A stretch of DNA of 64,000 nt from Vanessa cardui (taxonomy: Eukaryota > Arthropoda > Insecta > Lepidoptera > Nymphalidae). The position numbers and the translations under genes were made by a program. Location of the stretch: assembly GCF_905220365.1 (NCBI RefSeq), contig NC_061129.1:1178803-1242802 (forward strand), given 5' to 3'. Positions 1-12,500 of this stretch are shown here, in pieces (within the stretch, counting starts at the first letter, position 1; each line of letters starts with the position of its first letter). The notes beneath the pieces are model-generated. The model did not search any database and was not told the origin of the DNA. It saw only the letters and a list, made by a program, of their open reading frames with translations.

Positions 1-282
1 AACTTATTTCCCCGTACTATGCTGGGATAGACAGCTAGGCAGATAGATATAGCTATGTATTATATAGGTCAGTTATATACGATTAACAAGCATAACATAA
101 TTATTCAACAATGATATCTTTTACGTTTGGTATTAATTAGCACAGTGTCGCTTCGTGGTCGAGGTATCGTTGTCACAATCAAGGATTCGATTCTCATAGA
201 AACTGAAGTCAATGCTTCTTTATTTATGAACTAGGTTTTATCCGCGGTTTCATCTGCTTTATTCTATCCTATATTATAACTA

Positions 283-396
283 GTTGTCGCCCGTGGCTTC
301 GCTTGCGTTTTAGTGTTGTTTGTCATGTGTTAGGCAAAAATGTAACCTATGTCCTTCCTTGCAGTTCAAAATTGCTTCTCTTGCTGTTTGTGGTTT
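283..396 (+). repeat. Dispersed repeat fragment, 'cgcccgtggcttcgct' family
   Basis: It starts 'gtcgcccgtggcttcgcttg' and continues with 'gtgttaggcaaaaatgtaac'. The same two blocks recur at 24190-24290. Such repeats are common in lepidopteran introns. The hAT-like MITE at 405-758 appears to have inserted just inside or beside it. Confidence 0.55.
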
Positions 397-404
397 GGCT
401 GTTA

Positions 405-758
405 CAGTGGCGGATTTACCAATAGGCTAAGTAGGCTGGAGTATTGGGCGCCAGATTTTGAGGGGCGGAAAATTTAGCCCAAATTTGTTATTATCTTACA
501 GAAATTAAAAATATATAATAATATGTATACACGTTACGTCCGTAATCCGTATACTCTTTACTACATATAGCGGGATGGAAAAATAATCTAGTAACTAATG
601 ACAGAAATGTCACATACTTTATAATCATATTAATAAAAAAAAAACGATGTAATGAGGACGCTAGAACACAAATCATAAATGTTGCAAAAAAAAGTAGGGG
701 CGGCAAAAATTGAATAGCCTACTAGCCTAATAGAGGCAGGTTTGCAAATCCGCCACTG
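405..758. mobile_element. Non-autonomous hAT-like MITE with 8-bp TSD
   Basis: The 354-bp element has terminal inverted repeats: 'cagtggcggattt' at 405 and its complement 'aaatccgccactg' ending at 758. It is flanked on both sides by the same 8 bp, GGCTGTTA (397-404 and 759-766). An 8-bp duplication with a CAGTGGCG terminus fits hAT-superfamily MITEs. The open frames inside are short and carry no transposase motif, so it would depend on a transposase from elsewhere. Confidence 0.85.
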
Positions 759-3700
759 GGCTGTTACCTTTGAGAGCGACATAAAATTACTTCTATGTAA
801 TATACCAAAAGTTAAATAAGACCATAAATATGTAGTAATGTTAATACACTTACGAACCATTTTTAATCAATTAATGAATTACGAGAGATATGAACGGTAG
901 GCTATTTTCAGTTCAAAGACCCAGTATACATGGCATATGTTTGCAAATTGTTTTCTTAATTGATTGGCAATACAGCCTCTCCCATTCGCGTCACAGGGAG
1001 CGAGGGTGGTGCCACCCTGTACAGACATGTTTATCTATAGGTAAATCTTTAACGAGGTCATGTCAGCGTGATAATTTATATTCAGTGATGAATGTTTTAG
1101 AGTCTTCGATTATACTCGTATTAATTTTGTCTTCCGCCATATTGAAATTGTTATTGACAACTTGTGTTCATAAAAATACTTCTGAGAATTGTCTTGAAAA
1201 AAAAAAAAATTTATGGTTCGTTTTTTCCATGTATAAATTTGTATATCGTTCGGAGCGAAATAAATCGAAGTAAGGTAATTCTGTCATTTATTATTTATAT
1301 TGTTAAGTTTTATTTTTAGTCATTGCAACATTATTTTTAATAAGTAGGATTATGATAAATAGTGATCCTGAGACGGTCAAAATGAAAGTTGGATTATTTA
1401 AAATAAGAATTCAGTCATAATAAAAATAAGGTTTCTCTATCAAAAAAATATAGGCATAGATAATTCCAATGATTTGCTCAAGAAACTAGAAAAACTGTTG
1501 CTAAGGCGCGAGACTATTGATAAATCTTTTTTTATACCATGACGTATAGTCGATAGCTCCATATGAAATATGAACATCAAGATTAGTTATATTTTACGAC
1601 TAGTACCTGGCTTGTTTCTTATCGACTTTGAAGAAAAGGCTGCTTTTTGAGTACCTATCTATTTCTCTTCTTCTAATTTTTTCCATATTCACCTTGTATT
1701 TAATTATATCCTTTAAATATATATATATATATAAGTCAATAATAGCAGTTAAATTTAATGACTATCATTATCAAATTCGGAGCATTTCTAATTCGGCTTA
1801 TTTTGTTAGCCCGATTTGGGTGGTTTTCGAAGATTGAACAAGACATATTTTTTTATTACATTTTTAGGTATCTGAGCCGCCGATGTATGTTTGCTTAATT
1901 TGTGGAGGAGGAACAGAACTGAATGTTTTGTTTAAACATAAGTATGTTTAAATAAAAGTTAAAAATTATAACTTTTTATAAGCGTTGCACACTCATTTAA
2001 AATGAAACATAGATTCATGAAATGAACGTCATTATTTGGGGTCATGCATTTGACCTAAAGCACTGCCATTTTGAACAGCTATTAACATTCTTCAGAACGC
2101 AAATCTTGATGTAAAATATTTTAATAAATCCATTTGTTTAATATTAACAGGCGTTACGACTTGTGGCTCGAAATAACCAATGAATTTATGAATCACGTAA
2201 CCTCTACTAGATCGTTAAATATGAAAGGGAATTCTAGTCGTCAAATGTTCGAAAGTATTTTATATAGTAGCGCCATAACTTCTCCGCTAATCAATTAGTT
2301 TTTACTACCTTATATTAAATCTATATATGAGGGTGAAAATATACTTTGTTCAAATAGACTCTACAAGTACTATTAATTCGATCGTTTGAAACCTCTATAG
2401 GATCGATTGTGCTGAAAGTTATGCATCATAAATATTACTCATAATTATTTATATTTCTTTTGAACAAAATATGTTCAAATGGTCCGTCTATATAAAATAA
2501 CTTCAACAAAAAATGTTTATATATCAATGTATATTCTGTCGATATTATTTGATTTTCGTTACGCTGGATAAAGAAAATAAATTAAAATAATTATTGACCG
2601 AATGAGGCATATACAATGTACACAAACATAACAAAACATTTAGCTGTTCATGTCCAGTCTCTTACAAATTACTTTTTTAATGAAGTCTTTGAAGACAAAG
2701 ACGTACGATCAACATATGAATATTCTGTTTTTAAAAGTATATTTATCTAATTTTTGTAAGGGATTTATTGATGTTCCATTTTCAAAAATAATGATAATCT
2801 GTTCATGAATATTTTAATACACATAACTTAATTATGTTTTTTCACCCGTATGAAACGTTCAATGTTATGTTGCAAGCCATATTTTTTTTATTTAGAGATT
2901 AATTGAGGAAGATTCTTATTAGTACTAAATAAAAGTTTTTTTTTTTCGATTAGACTGAAGTTGCAATGACAGTGACAGAAGTGAATTAGTAATGTCACAT
3001 CCAAATTTGATTCGTTATTTGATTTTAAATGATATTTCGAAATGTCTTAAGATAAAATATGTAACATTTACAGTAATTACTTCGTTTTTCCAATTCTAAC
3101 TAGTAAAATTATTTACAAAAATACTTAATAGTTTTAACTTAAGGATTTAATTATACTTAATTTATACCGATAAAATGTTTAAATGCGTTTTATCTCAACT
3201 GTCAAATTAAAATGAGTTTGAAGTTAGACAATAAACCCATAATGGCACTTTTGTTATACCGAAAATTTCCATTCGCTATTGATCTCACTACGCCCATTTT
3301 TATTGAGTACAGTCAGTCGCCTTCAAAAATAATAAGCTAATGTAGAAAGGTTCGGAATATTCCATCCAGTAATACATTTAATTTACTATACACATATAGT
3401 TATACATTTCTTTATTGTGAATTTCTTGGAAAAATAATAGTTAACTATGGTACATATAATAATAATTTTAAATACGGTAGTATTATTAAAACCTTAATAC
3501 TTGTGAGGTGGCTGCAGATAAATTAGCTATTAAAAATATGTTTGTATTATTATTAAAAATATATATTGTATATGTAACATGATATGAAAAAAAATTGATT
3601 TCGCTGAGTTTCTTTCGCTGGTTCTTCTCAGGTCTGAGGTGTAAAATTCCGAACCCATGGTAGATTTTTCACCATCAATAAGAAAGTGTAATGGCTTCTA

Positions 3701-3819
3701 TTTTGAATAAAGATTTTGGACTTAACTTTGAAGTTAAGATCAGCATACAGAGGTTCATTGCTGGTCAGATCTCGTTTTCGGATTTCGCCAGATATAACAA
3801 AAAAAAGTATCCTCAAAAA

Positions 3820-3912
3820 TTTTAAATATACCAAACGTTATCAAAATCGGTTTTTTGGTCAAGTCGGCTTTCAGACAGAGTTACTTGTGCTTATTATAGA
3901 TGGATAAATGGT
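3820..3912 (+). repeat. Dispersed repeat fragment ending in 'cagacagagttactt'
   Basis: It resembles the 3' half of the copies at 24290-24375 and 63070-63150: an 'aaatcggtt...' block, then 'cagacagagttact', then an AT tail. It is strongly decayed. Confidence 0.4.
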
Positions 3913-4744
3913 GCGTCTACGCACTACTTTTTTCTGCTTTCGTTTAAAAGCCTCACTATTATTAAGAATCCTTCGAAAGATATGGCCTACCAAACGCTGT
4001 TATACTAAATAACTGATAACTGAGTTATGTCGTAAAATATTAATTTCAAAGTCGTTTAAGACTATCCGATGTATTACTATTGTGAAAATTTAAAATACTT
4101 TTGGAAAAGTGTTCACAGCTTAGAAAGTATAGAATAAAGTTTCTAATACATTAAAAAATGGAGACCAACGATTGTAGGTAAAGTTTTGTTGTTTCCTAAT
4201 GTATTCCTTAGGTATACGTCGAGAAAATAAACTTGAATATTGTTACAAGTTGAGTAAATGTCTTCCGCGAAAAAAGTATTACTGTTGATATAACGCTAAG
4301 ATTAATAATTTACTTTTAAACATCGAAGAATGCAGTGGCTTCTTTATAGTTATGGCGTCATAAAGTTCATGAAGCGCGTTTTTTTTTTAAATAGTAATTT
4401 TGTCAGTGTTGCAATGTTTTAAAATCTAAGTTTTATAAACAGACATTTAAAAATACTTGTGTTATTATGAGTGTTCTTATATGTATCATAATTATTGGTA
4501 TTCGTTTGTTATTTTTTATTATTATTGTTCCTTCGAAATTGTATAGTTAATTACATGGATTCATACAATGTTAAAACAATCTATCTTGAAATTACTTTAA
4601 AGATATCTTCATGTTTTACAACATAAGTTTGCCATAAATATATTCTCTTTTAAGATAAAATGTATTTTATAGAATCCATACAAGTGCTATTTATTTATTT
4701 TATTTAGTTCCTCAATAATGTGTACACTGATTATCAATATATAT

Positions 4745-4925
4745 AACTGTTCCGTTACTGAGTGACTGAGTGACTGACAGACAACGCACAGCCTAAACCA
4801 CTGGGCCTAAAGACTTGAAATTTGGCACATGTGTGCCTTAAGTGTCCTAGAAGTGCACTAAGAAGGGAAGTTTAAAATTCCCACGGGATAGGGAATAAAT
4901 CGGATTTATATTTTCGGACCAATGT
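4745..4925 (+). repeat. Dispersed repeat, 'gagtgactgagtgactgac' type
   Basis: The 'gagtgactgagtgactgaca' start, then 'ttgaaatttggcacatgtgt' and 'aaaattcccacgggatagg', is a pattern I recognise as an interspersed insect repeat. Only one copy is visible here and its ends are not resolved. Confidence 0.4.
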
Positions 4926-5248
4926 AGCTCTATCTCCGTAATAATAATATAATATAACAAAAGTACAATTATATTTTAAGTGTCACAATTATTTAACACT
5001 AAAAGAAAACAGTCTACATCTTAACCTAATTTGAAAATTATTTAAATCTTCATTAAAAGGAAATAAAAAAACTATGTAATAATTATATACATGTGACAGG
5101 ATGTATCAACTTAGATATATATATATGGAAGTAGACCAGTGATATTAGCTATACTCTGGATTAAGTGAAGCAACTTGCAATATTTTTATAAATTCAGTAT
5201 AAGAAGTTGCTTAAAAACTTTTTCGTTAACTTTCTTTTTTTTACTCAC

Positions 5249-5384
5249 CCCATCGCTTGCCAGTTCTTCCGAGGAACGTTCTCTCTTCCGGATTCCATAT
5301 CGCGTACTGTATCCTCTTGAAGAAGGGTCTGTGTGGAGGTCGCCTGCAGTAGTTGACAACCCCGTTGGGCTTGTCCGCGCCCAT
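5249..5384 (-). CDS. Na+/K+-ATPase beta subunit, gene A, first coding exon only
   Basis: This exon encodes 45 residues plus one base. It starts MGADKPNG and ends ERTFLGRTGKRWG, followed by the donor GTGAGT after the first base of a codon. The last 13 residues nearly match gene B's first exon (ENTFLGRTPKRWG), and the phase-1 splice is identical in genes A, B and C. It therefore encodes the N-terminal cytoplasmic tail of a third beta subunit. It lies downstream of gene B's stop, so it cannot be an alternative first exon of B; the remaining exons should be left of the window. An upstream in-frame ATG at 5438 would add 18 residues. I prefer 5384 because it gives the same tail length as B and has a purine at -3 (ACG ATG G). 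Role by family: glycosylated partner needed for folding and membrane delivery of the sodium-pump alpha subunit. Confidence 0.82.
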
Positions 5385-6136
5385 CGTGTCGGCTGTGCGA
5401 AGTGGACTGAGCGAGTCGAGGAACGATACATAACTCATTACATAGATGCGATCCGATTGTGTTTCACTGCCTAAATGTGTTTAGCATCTGAGAGTACATT
5501 CAGTTCCGTAATTTTGTTTATACTTTGTGAAATTTATATGCTTCCAGCCTTGCCGGTATTTCGAAGTATCTTTGATCTCATTTATTATGTGTTTAATTAG
5601 TAAATATATTTATAATTGTTACGTTATTGAAACAAACGTTTTTTTTTTTTAATATTGATCACGATAATTTTGTCTGCAATACATTACGCAGTTCGATGTC
5701 TTTTATTCAATATAAAATATGTAAATTACTTATATATATTATGCTCATATGATATAAAGTAATATATGTTACACGTTATATATAATAATAACAAATAGTT
5801 CATCTTACGATCTTATTGTACTTATTATTATTGACTAGCCTATGCTTGGCCACCAATAAAATGCAATTTTATAAAAAAATTAAAAAAAAAACTTTGCTGC
5901 ACGAGTCATCTATTGTACGTTGCCAGGATTGTTCGCGAAAGTGCTAACAATAGCTGTCGAAAGATTACGACTAACGAAAAACATGATATAGACAAATATG
6001 GCACCAACATTTAGTTTTTTATTAAATTTTAATTCCAAATTTTGTTATTGTAAATAAGCCGCTAGATGGCGCTGTAGTACATAATTTTAACTTAGACCGT
6101 TCAACCAATCACCAAGAAACATTTTTGTATACGTGC

Positions 6137-6190
6137 ACACACACACACACACTCACACACACACACACTCACACACACACACACACACAA
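6137..6190. repeat. (CA)n microsatellite, interrupted
   Basis: An alternating CA tract broken twice by single C-to-T changes ('cactcacac'). A simple sequence repeat in intergenic DNA. Confidence 0.95.
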
Positions 6191-6799
6191 GTTTAAAGTA
6201 GGTAACTACATACTGTAAGTATAATATAGTTTGAGGATAACAGCGTCCCTGTCTGAATATGCAGTTATTCTTTGATAACGAGCTGATATCCGCCCAAATC
6301 TACTCATAACCAGAAAACCGCCCTGCCCTTACCAATTAGTCCCTCACCTTGCTAGTGATTAGCTAAGTGAATGTCGTGTCTTGTTTGTTTTTACAACAGA
6401 GATTTTATTGTATTTAAATTATTTAAAACCTTTTTGGGACTAATGTTTTGTTCCTTTGATTGAAAAAAAAAAACTAGAATTATTTTTTTTTTGCGATTAT
6501 ACTTGCGATCTGCATATTAACCATAACTATACAGACTGATCGTGTATAAATAAACTATGATCTTTCTGAAATAACTAACTGTATACAGTTTGATATAAAA
6601 TGGTGCTAACCTTGTCATTTAGACATTTTTTCTTCCCTAATAGTTGAGTTCTATTCAAAACAGGCCCTCACAGATTCTAGAGACCTCACAGACTTATTTA
6701 ATTACTCTAACACCAGCAAGTAATCAAAAGCAGATTAGACAAGTGTATAATGTAATACTGCCCCTTTCCTAATTTCGCCTAGGCATAGAAAAGCTTGAC

Positions 6800-6940
6800 G
6801 AAAGACGGAGAGGGTACCGCTGGTTTCTTAGTAGGTATTTCGGTGTACGTGGGCGCACGGGACATCGGGTAGTCCCATACACTTGCCATTTACCATCACG
6901 AGGGGGAAGCGCGTTACTCGTTTTTCCAGCGAGAAAAAAA
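6800..6940 (+). mobile_element. Fragment related to the 3' end of the R1-like LINE
   Basis: The complement of this stretch contains 'cagcggtaccctctccgtct', 'gtgcgccca.gtacaccg' and 'cgcgcttccccc', in the same order and spacing as 58590-58735 at the 3' end of the R1-like element. It looks like a short 5'-truncated relic in the opposite orientation to the copy at 58.5-60.3 kb. Confidence 0.6.
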
Positions 6941-8532
6941 AGGCATAGAAATTTTGCTATTTAAAAAATAAAATTACAACACATTTTTTTTTTAATAAAT
7001 TTATTCGAAAATTGCAATAATTAACACATTACTTATGTTTACAATAAATATTTGTATTTTGTACCGTTTATAAGTTAATTAAATGAAGCTTATATTAACC
7101 TATAGTCATATACTATGTATAACAATGTTAACATACATTTACATTATGCACAGATTAAAAATAAATTGAATAAAATAATTTTATCTGTGTACATGCTTTG
7201 TTTTGACATATAATGACAATTCTAACAAATAAGGTTCATCAAATAACAATAAAAATCATTGAAGTTGAATTTTAAAACTTATAAACATGTTACCTTGTGC
7301 TTTTTAGAATAATGTCAATTATTAAAAAAAAAAATCTAAGTTATATTATAACTAATTATTAGTTTGTCTACATAAAATATTGTTATTATAAATTAATTAA
7401 AGTAAACAGGAATGATAGGATGTCTAAATACGAATGAATGAACAGATTAATTAATTAATTTTTAAAAATATCTTTGGTTATTTTATGAGAAATAAAACTC
7501 CTTTAAAGCCGTTCGATACGAAGATAATAATCGAGTCTAATTAAATAGTAAAATACAATCAGATCTTGAAAATGTAAGTGTGCGTTTATATTTTCCTCAT
7601 AAGATTAATCCATAGACAAAAAATATTTCCAATTGAAAATTCTTATTATAAAATTTCCAATGAGAACACATCGCTTGGGAAGCCGACAACATACAATATG
7701 TAAGATCTTTAGTGATCTTACATATTATATGCTATGCACAAAATAATATAAGAATGATTTAAAAAAAGAAACATTTTATCATTTTAATTTAGGGCTTTTA
7801 CTGTACTTAATATTTACTGATATATCTGTTGAATATATTTTAATGACTACAATTTTTTGTCTGTTTTGGCGATTATGTTATTTTAATATCAAAAATATAA
7901 AATAATATAATAGCGTTTCTTAAAAACGTTTTCTATGTAAGACGAGTACAGGGTCGAATATAAGTTAAGCGCTTGAAGCACTTTGTATATTTTAAATGAT
8001 ATGAGTTACAAAAGAAATGAAATTCGCAAGCGGCTTTTGTTGCTTAAAATTTTTACACATATTCGATTTTAACTTTTAAAAGCATTTTTAAAGATTTCTA
8101 AGAGGACCTTTTGAACTATAAGTTACAATAACATACATATATACCTATGTCAAGAACGCCACCACTATGTACTTCAGGCAAAATAAAAACTAAATAATTA
8201 ATTGTCTTGTTAATTAAATAAAATTTATAAATTTGTTTTCGAATTATTTGTTTTTAAAATAGTTTTTCTTTTATTAAAATGTATCGAATTCTAAATTTAA
8301 ACTTCCACATATATTTTATACAGTATAGTTACAATATACACTTTGATAAAGTCTAAGAGGTTTTCCATTAAAAAAACAAAGGCACCCATTTGCAAAATCG
8401 TTAAAGAATTTAAACGTGAATAACTATTTTCGAATAATCCATTTGGTATAAGTCTATGACAAGAAATTCACTCTGTGATATGATATTTAATACAGTTATA
8501 ATCAAAATATATAAGATTCGTACATTATATAC

Positions 8533-8800
8533 TTTACTAGCTGTGCACGCGACCTTGCACGCTATTGAATTTGACAAAAAAACATTATTGTAGCCTAAGT
8601 TACTCCTTATTATATCAGTTATCTGCCAGTCGGTCAGCAATCGGTCCAGACGTTCCAGAGAGAGAACAAAGAAACAGACAAACTCACAAAAATTGTTATT
8701 TTGGTATACATATGTACCGTTTATACATGCATATGCATTCAGTAAAAAGGGCTTTTTTAATATTACAAAAAGACTATCCGATTTTATTATATGTATAGAT
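8533..8800 (-). repeat. Dispersed repeat family T, copy 1 (reverse)
   Basis: Read on the minus strand this shares blocks with the copies at 10215, 22370 and 57630: 'taatattaaaa', a 'tgcatatgcat' block, 'ctggcagataactg', 'aaggagtaacttaggctaca' and 'caaattcaa'. The open frames across it are incidental. Confidence 0.6.
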
Positions 8801-9394
8801 AGTAAGTAACCGTTCTGAAGATAAAATGTCATTTTTGGTAGCAGCAAACGTATAAGACGCTGTAGTCCGTTCCACAAGTCGAACTCCTAGGGAATAAACG
8901 ACTCTTCCCTCATTCGTTGATGTTCTCTGATAAACGAAACGAATCCGGCATGTAAGACAATCATAAGAAATGATTTGGCTAATGAAGGTCACGCGCATTA
9001 ACCAATGACATCACAAGGGCAATTTCCGCTGGGAGCTCGTTTCGTGGAACGGAATTTAATGGTGTCGTTTATACGACTTTTATGGTGATAGCGTACAAAA
9101 TAGATCACCAATTGTAGACCAATAACAAAGACATCTGAGTCGCGTCTACCAATAATCGACTCAGATTTCTTTCTCTTATAACAAACAAATTTAGCTATCG
9201 AGACAATCACAATCGAAATTTAAATCTTATATAAGCTAGGTATACATGCACAGACATAAAAAAACTTTATAATGTATACCAATCTTAAGCTCCAGAAACA
9301 GTTATTTAGTCCAGGAGCCTTATTCCTTTTTTGACTTTAACTTACTATACCTATTGTATATACATATATTCAACTAATGTGTTTTGTGTTATTG

Positions 9395-9543
9395 TTATTC
9401 TTTTGATGTTTCAGTAGCGTTGGCGGCGGTGTCGTCGTCTATCTGCAGGAGTATGCGGACGTAGCCCGAGGGCTCCTTGAGGCTTTTGTTGTAGACGATG
9501 TTCTTGGCCCACGCCCTGCATCTGATTACCGCTAATGTATTCG
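9395..9543 (-). CDS. Gene B coding exon 7 (C-terminus)
   Basis: It encodes residues 248-296. It carries the last ectodomain cysteine (256, in IRCRAWAKN) and a C-terminal strand (SGYVRILLQI). A polar tail (DDDTAANATETSKE) is longer than gene C's end. The stop is TAA at 9395-9397 and the acceptor is TTTCCAG. Confidence 0.88.
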
Positions 9544-12500
9544 CTGGAAATAAAAAAAATACATCAAATAAATTCTGGGACCATCTGAGACCAACTTTAT
9601 TACTTCTTTGCTTTAGTCTGATACTTATTATACTGTTAATACAACTATACAGATGTGTTACAAAACACGCTGGCCATAAAAGTTTCCTGTCAATGTAGCC
9701 AGGACGCTGGAATTTTTTCTTCTGAACCGTAAGACTGAGCCTTTTGCGGTAGTACCGTTATTTGGCGGTAGAACAGCTGATGAGTGGTAACTATCCAAGC
9801 GAGCTTGCACAAAGCCCTACCACCAACAAACTATAATACTATTTCTCTCTCTCCGTATTAGAAATAGAAAGAAATATATAAACGAACCTGGTGGAGTAAA
9901 TTTGACTGGCAGCACTGGGCTAATGTAGCCGTCCTCATTGAGATACGGGTAGAAGCGTCCAGGCAAGCCACGCCCCCAGGGATACTCTATCTTTGTGTCG
10001 TTTTTGGAATGTTCCTCCCAACACGACACCCAGACCTGTTGACGCTGGAAAATAATAATGCATAATTACTTAACTATCTCGTATATTAAAAACGTTATTT
10101 TAAGTCACCCACTTAAAATAACGTTTTTAATATACGATTGATAACTTGATTTTGATAACTCTTAGACATCGAACGCCCACTCGTTCTTGACGATATTTGT
10201 TTGTCATGTGAGATTTATTCATATATGAAATTTGAGTGTCTGTTTGTAATATTAAAATAAGCGTTTTTTGATAAATGCATATACATATGCACGAGTACAT
10301 ATACCAAAACATTTTAACATTTTGGTGTGTCTGTTTGTGAACCTCTGGAACGGATGGAATGATTCTGACGTGACACTGGCATTAATCTGGTAGAGGAATA
10401 AAATAAGCAACAATAACATTTTTGTTAAATTTAAGCGCACATAATTCTCGAGCAGAGCTAGTCTTTTTTAATATTATAAATTCGGAAGTACTTTCATCGA
10501 CAAACCACTGAATTTTCGCCTACCATTTTCCATTTAATTTCACAGTTGACAAAAAGGCCGGACCGTATTTGTATGAATATATGACATACACAGCCTTTTA
10601 TTATGTCTTTTTCCTCTAATAAAACCAAAAGTGTCGAGATGGCCCAGTAGTTAGAACGCATGCATCTTAACTGATGATTGCGGGTTCAAACCCAGGCAAG
10701 CATCGCTGATTTATGTGCTTAATTTGTCTTTATAATTCATCTCGTGCTCAGCGATGAAGGAAAACATCGTAAGGAAACCTGCATGTGACAAATTTCATAG
10801 AAATTCTGCCACATGTGTATTCCACCAACCCGCATTGGAACAGCGTGTTGGAATATGTTCCAAACCTTCTCCTCAAAGGGAGAGGATGCTTTTAGCTCAG
10901 CAGTGGGAATTTACAGGCTGTTTTTGTTGTTGTAAACGCCAATGCTCGATGAAATGCCTATTTTATAGTACATAAAAAATCCAATGCAAAAATAGTAATA
11001 GAAAAAAGACTATTTTAAACTTACTTCAATCTCTTGGAGGTTATTAATGTACTCGACTAAATCAGCTGACATATCTTCTGGGAAATCCTTAACATAGAAA
11101 TCAGGTTTCCAGCCATAAATCTGAAACATTAAGAAAACGTTTAATTTCTAATAAATCATTGTAACTATAATGCGTTTCGAAATGCACGATAATCAATAAC
11201 GTCTCTAAATATAAATTTGAAGTCATGCCGACTAAATATCGGCTAATATTATAATGGCAAATCAATGGGGATCGGCCATTTAGACAGATAAATGAAAATC
11301 AAATAAATATCAAACTATAATTTATGCACGTAAGCATTTTCCGAACCTGTGCTACCGCAGGTAGGACAGGTAAATAGAGTTGATACACGATTAAAATCAT
11401 GAAGACGTAAGTGCTTGAAAAAGCCTATTCGCATTAAGTATGTTTTGATTTGGGTTTTTGATTTTGAAACACTTTTGAATTAGCATTTTCCATAAATTGA
11501 CCGGAATTTTGATTCTACTGTGAAGAACTTCTCTTATATATTCTAGAATCAAACTCAGTAGTTACTCTTTACCAACATTTGAAAGAAAATGTCAGCTAAA
11601 TACATTGAAATTTATATAATATATCCTGCCTGAAAGTCACCAAGCTATTAGCTCCACGCTTTCTTATCACCTATATAATCTTGTGTTTATTGTCATGAGT
11701 ATGCTTCAATTATTTACCTTGTTTAACTTTATGAAGAAGCAAGGTGATTCCGGAAATCCATAGTTGTCCTCTACCGTACACTCTTTCTTGGAATTAAACC
11801 ACGACTCGTTGGCGTAGTCTGAAAGAAATAATTTTTTTGGCGTTGTACATTATTTCTATTGATTGACACATACTATGAATTGATGTGTGAGTTCTCTATC
11901 TAATATTTAGTGAGCTAGTGTAAACACCCACAACACAAGGAATACAATAGTAACAATACGCAGATTGCAGATTGGTGTTGCCATTAGAATTTATCAATGT
12001 TGAAGTCTATAAATCAAAGTCAAAGCCAACAAAATTTATTCGATATGGAAGTGTTACAATTATTTATTGATTGTCAAAAACTGCCGTCTTTTACCTACCA
12101 CCAGTTCAGAAATTAAAACCTCGGGCCTGGGAAGAACCGGTGAAAGAAATTAAGCGGGAATAATCAATATTATGGTGTATTATGCGTCCATAATACCGAA
12201 TTATATTTTTTACATTTGATTTGATATCAATCCGCAACAAATTATTGATAGCAATAGTTGCTATGCTCTAGCCGTGATCAGAAGCAATGCCCAACAAGCA
12301 GGTCTCAGCATATAAACATTTGACTACGTGTGTATGCCATTTACAATACTAATCTACGCCCAATGGTGACCTCTTACTGTCAGGTCAATTTTGTAGTTTA
12401 TCATACCTTTACTGCTCGCTTTGACACAAAAGGTAAAAATACAATTATTATTATCAAACATAACAAAGCAATACTTACTTTTAACAAAGTCCTGAATGTC

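Larger units (their letters stand above)
1..5248 (-). other. Intron 1 of nervana-type gene A (runs off the left edge)
   Basis: This stretch lies downstream, on the minus strand, of gene A's first coding exon, whose donor GTGAGT reads leftward from 5248. I found no second exon with the expected membrane helix here, so the intron probably exceeds 5.2 kb. Gene B's equivalent intron is 21.5 kb. Apart from one hAT-like MITE and dispersed-repeat fragments listed separately, it is AT-rich unique-looking DNA with no supported gene. Confidence 0.5.
5385..9394. other. Intergenic region: gene A upstream DNA and gene B 3' flank
   Basis: About 4 kb separate gene A's start from gene B's stop. The right side should contain gene B's 3' UTR on the minus strand and the left side gene A's promoter and 5' UTR. 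A sequence TCAGT on the minus strand (5410-5406), 24 nt upstream of gene A's ATG, resembles an arthropod initiator, but this is weak evidence. The region also holds an AC microsatellite, an R1-like LINE fragment and one dispersed repeat. No other gene is supported. Confidence 0.5.

Noticed and set aside
890..1273. 127-codon plus-strand open frame, the longest in the left 5 kb
   Set aside because: No recognisable domain, a weak start context, and it lies in gene A's likely intron. Composition is like the surrounding DNA. Kept out for lack of support.
1..5248. Search for gene A's exon 2 inside the window
   Set aside because: No minus-strand frame with an Ala/Phe/Tyr-rich helix flanked by an acceptor was found; the exon probably lies further left.
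7685..7735. Short palindrome around 'atatgtaagatc...gatcttacatat'
   Set aside because: Twelve-bp arms in very AT-rich DNA; weaker than the other hairpins and without context.
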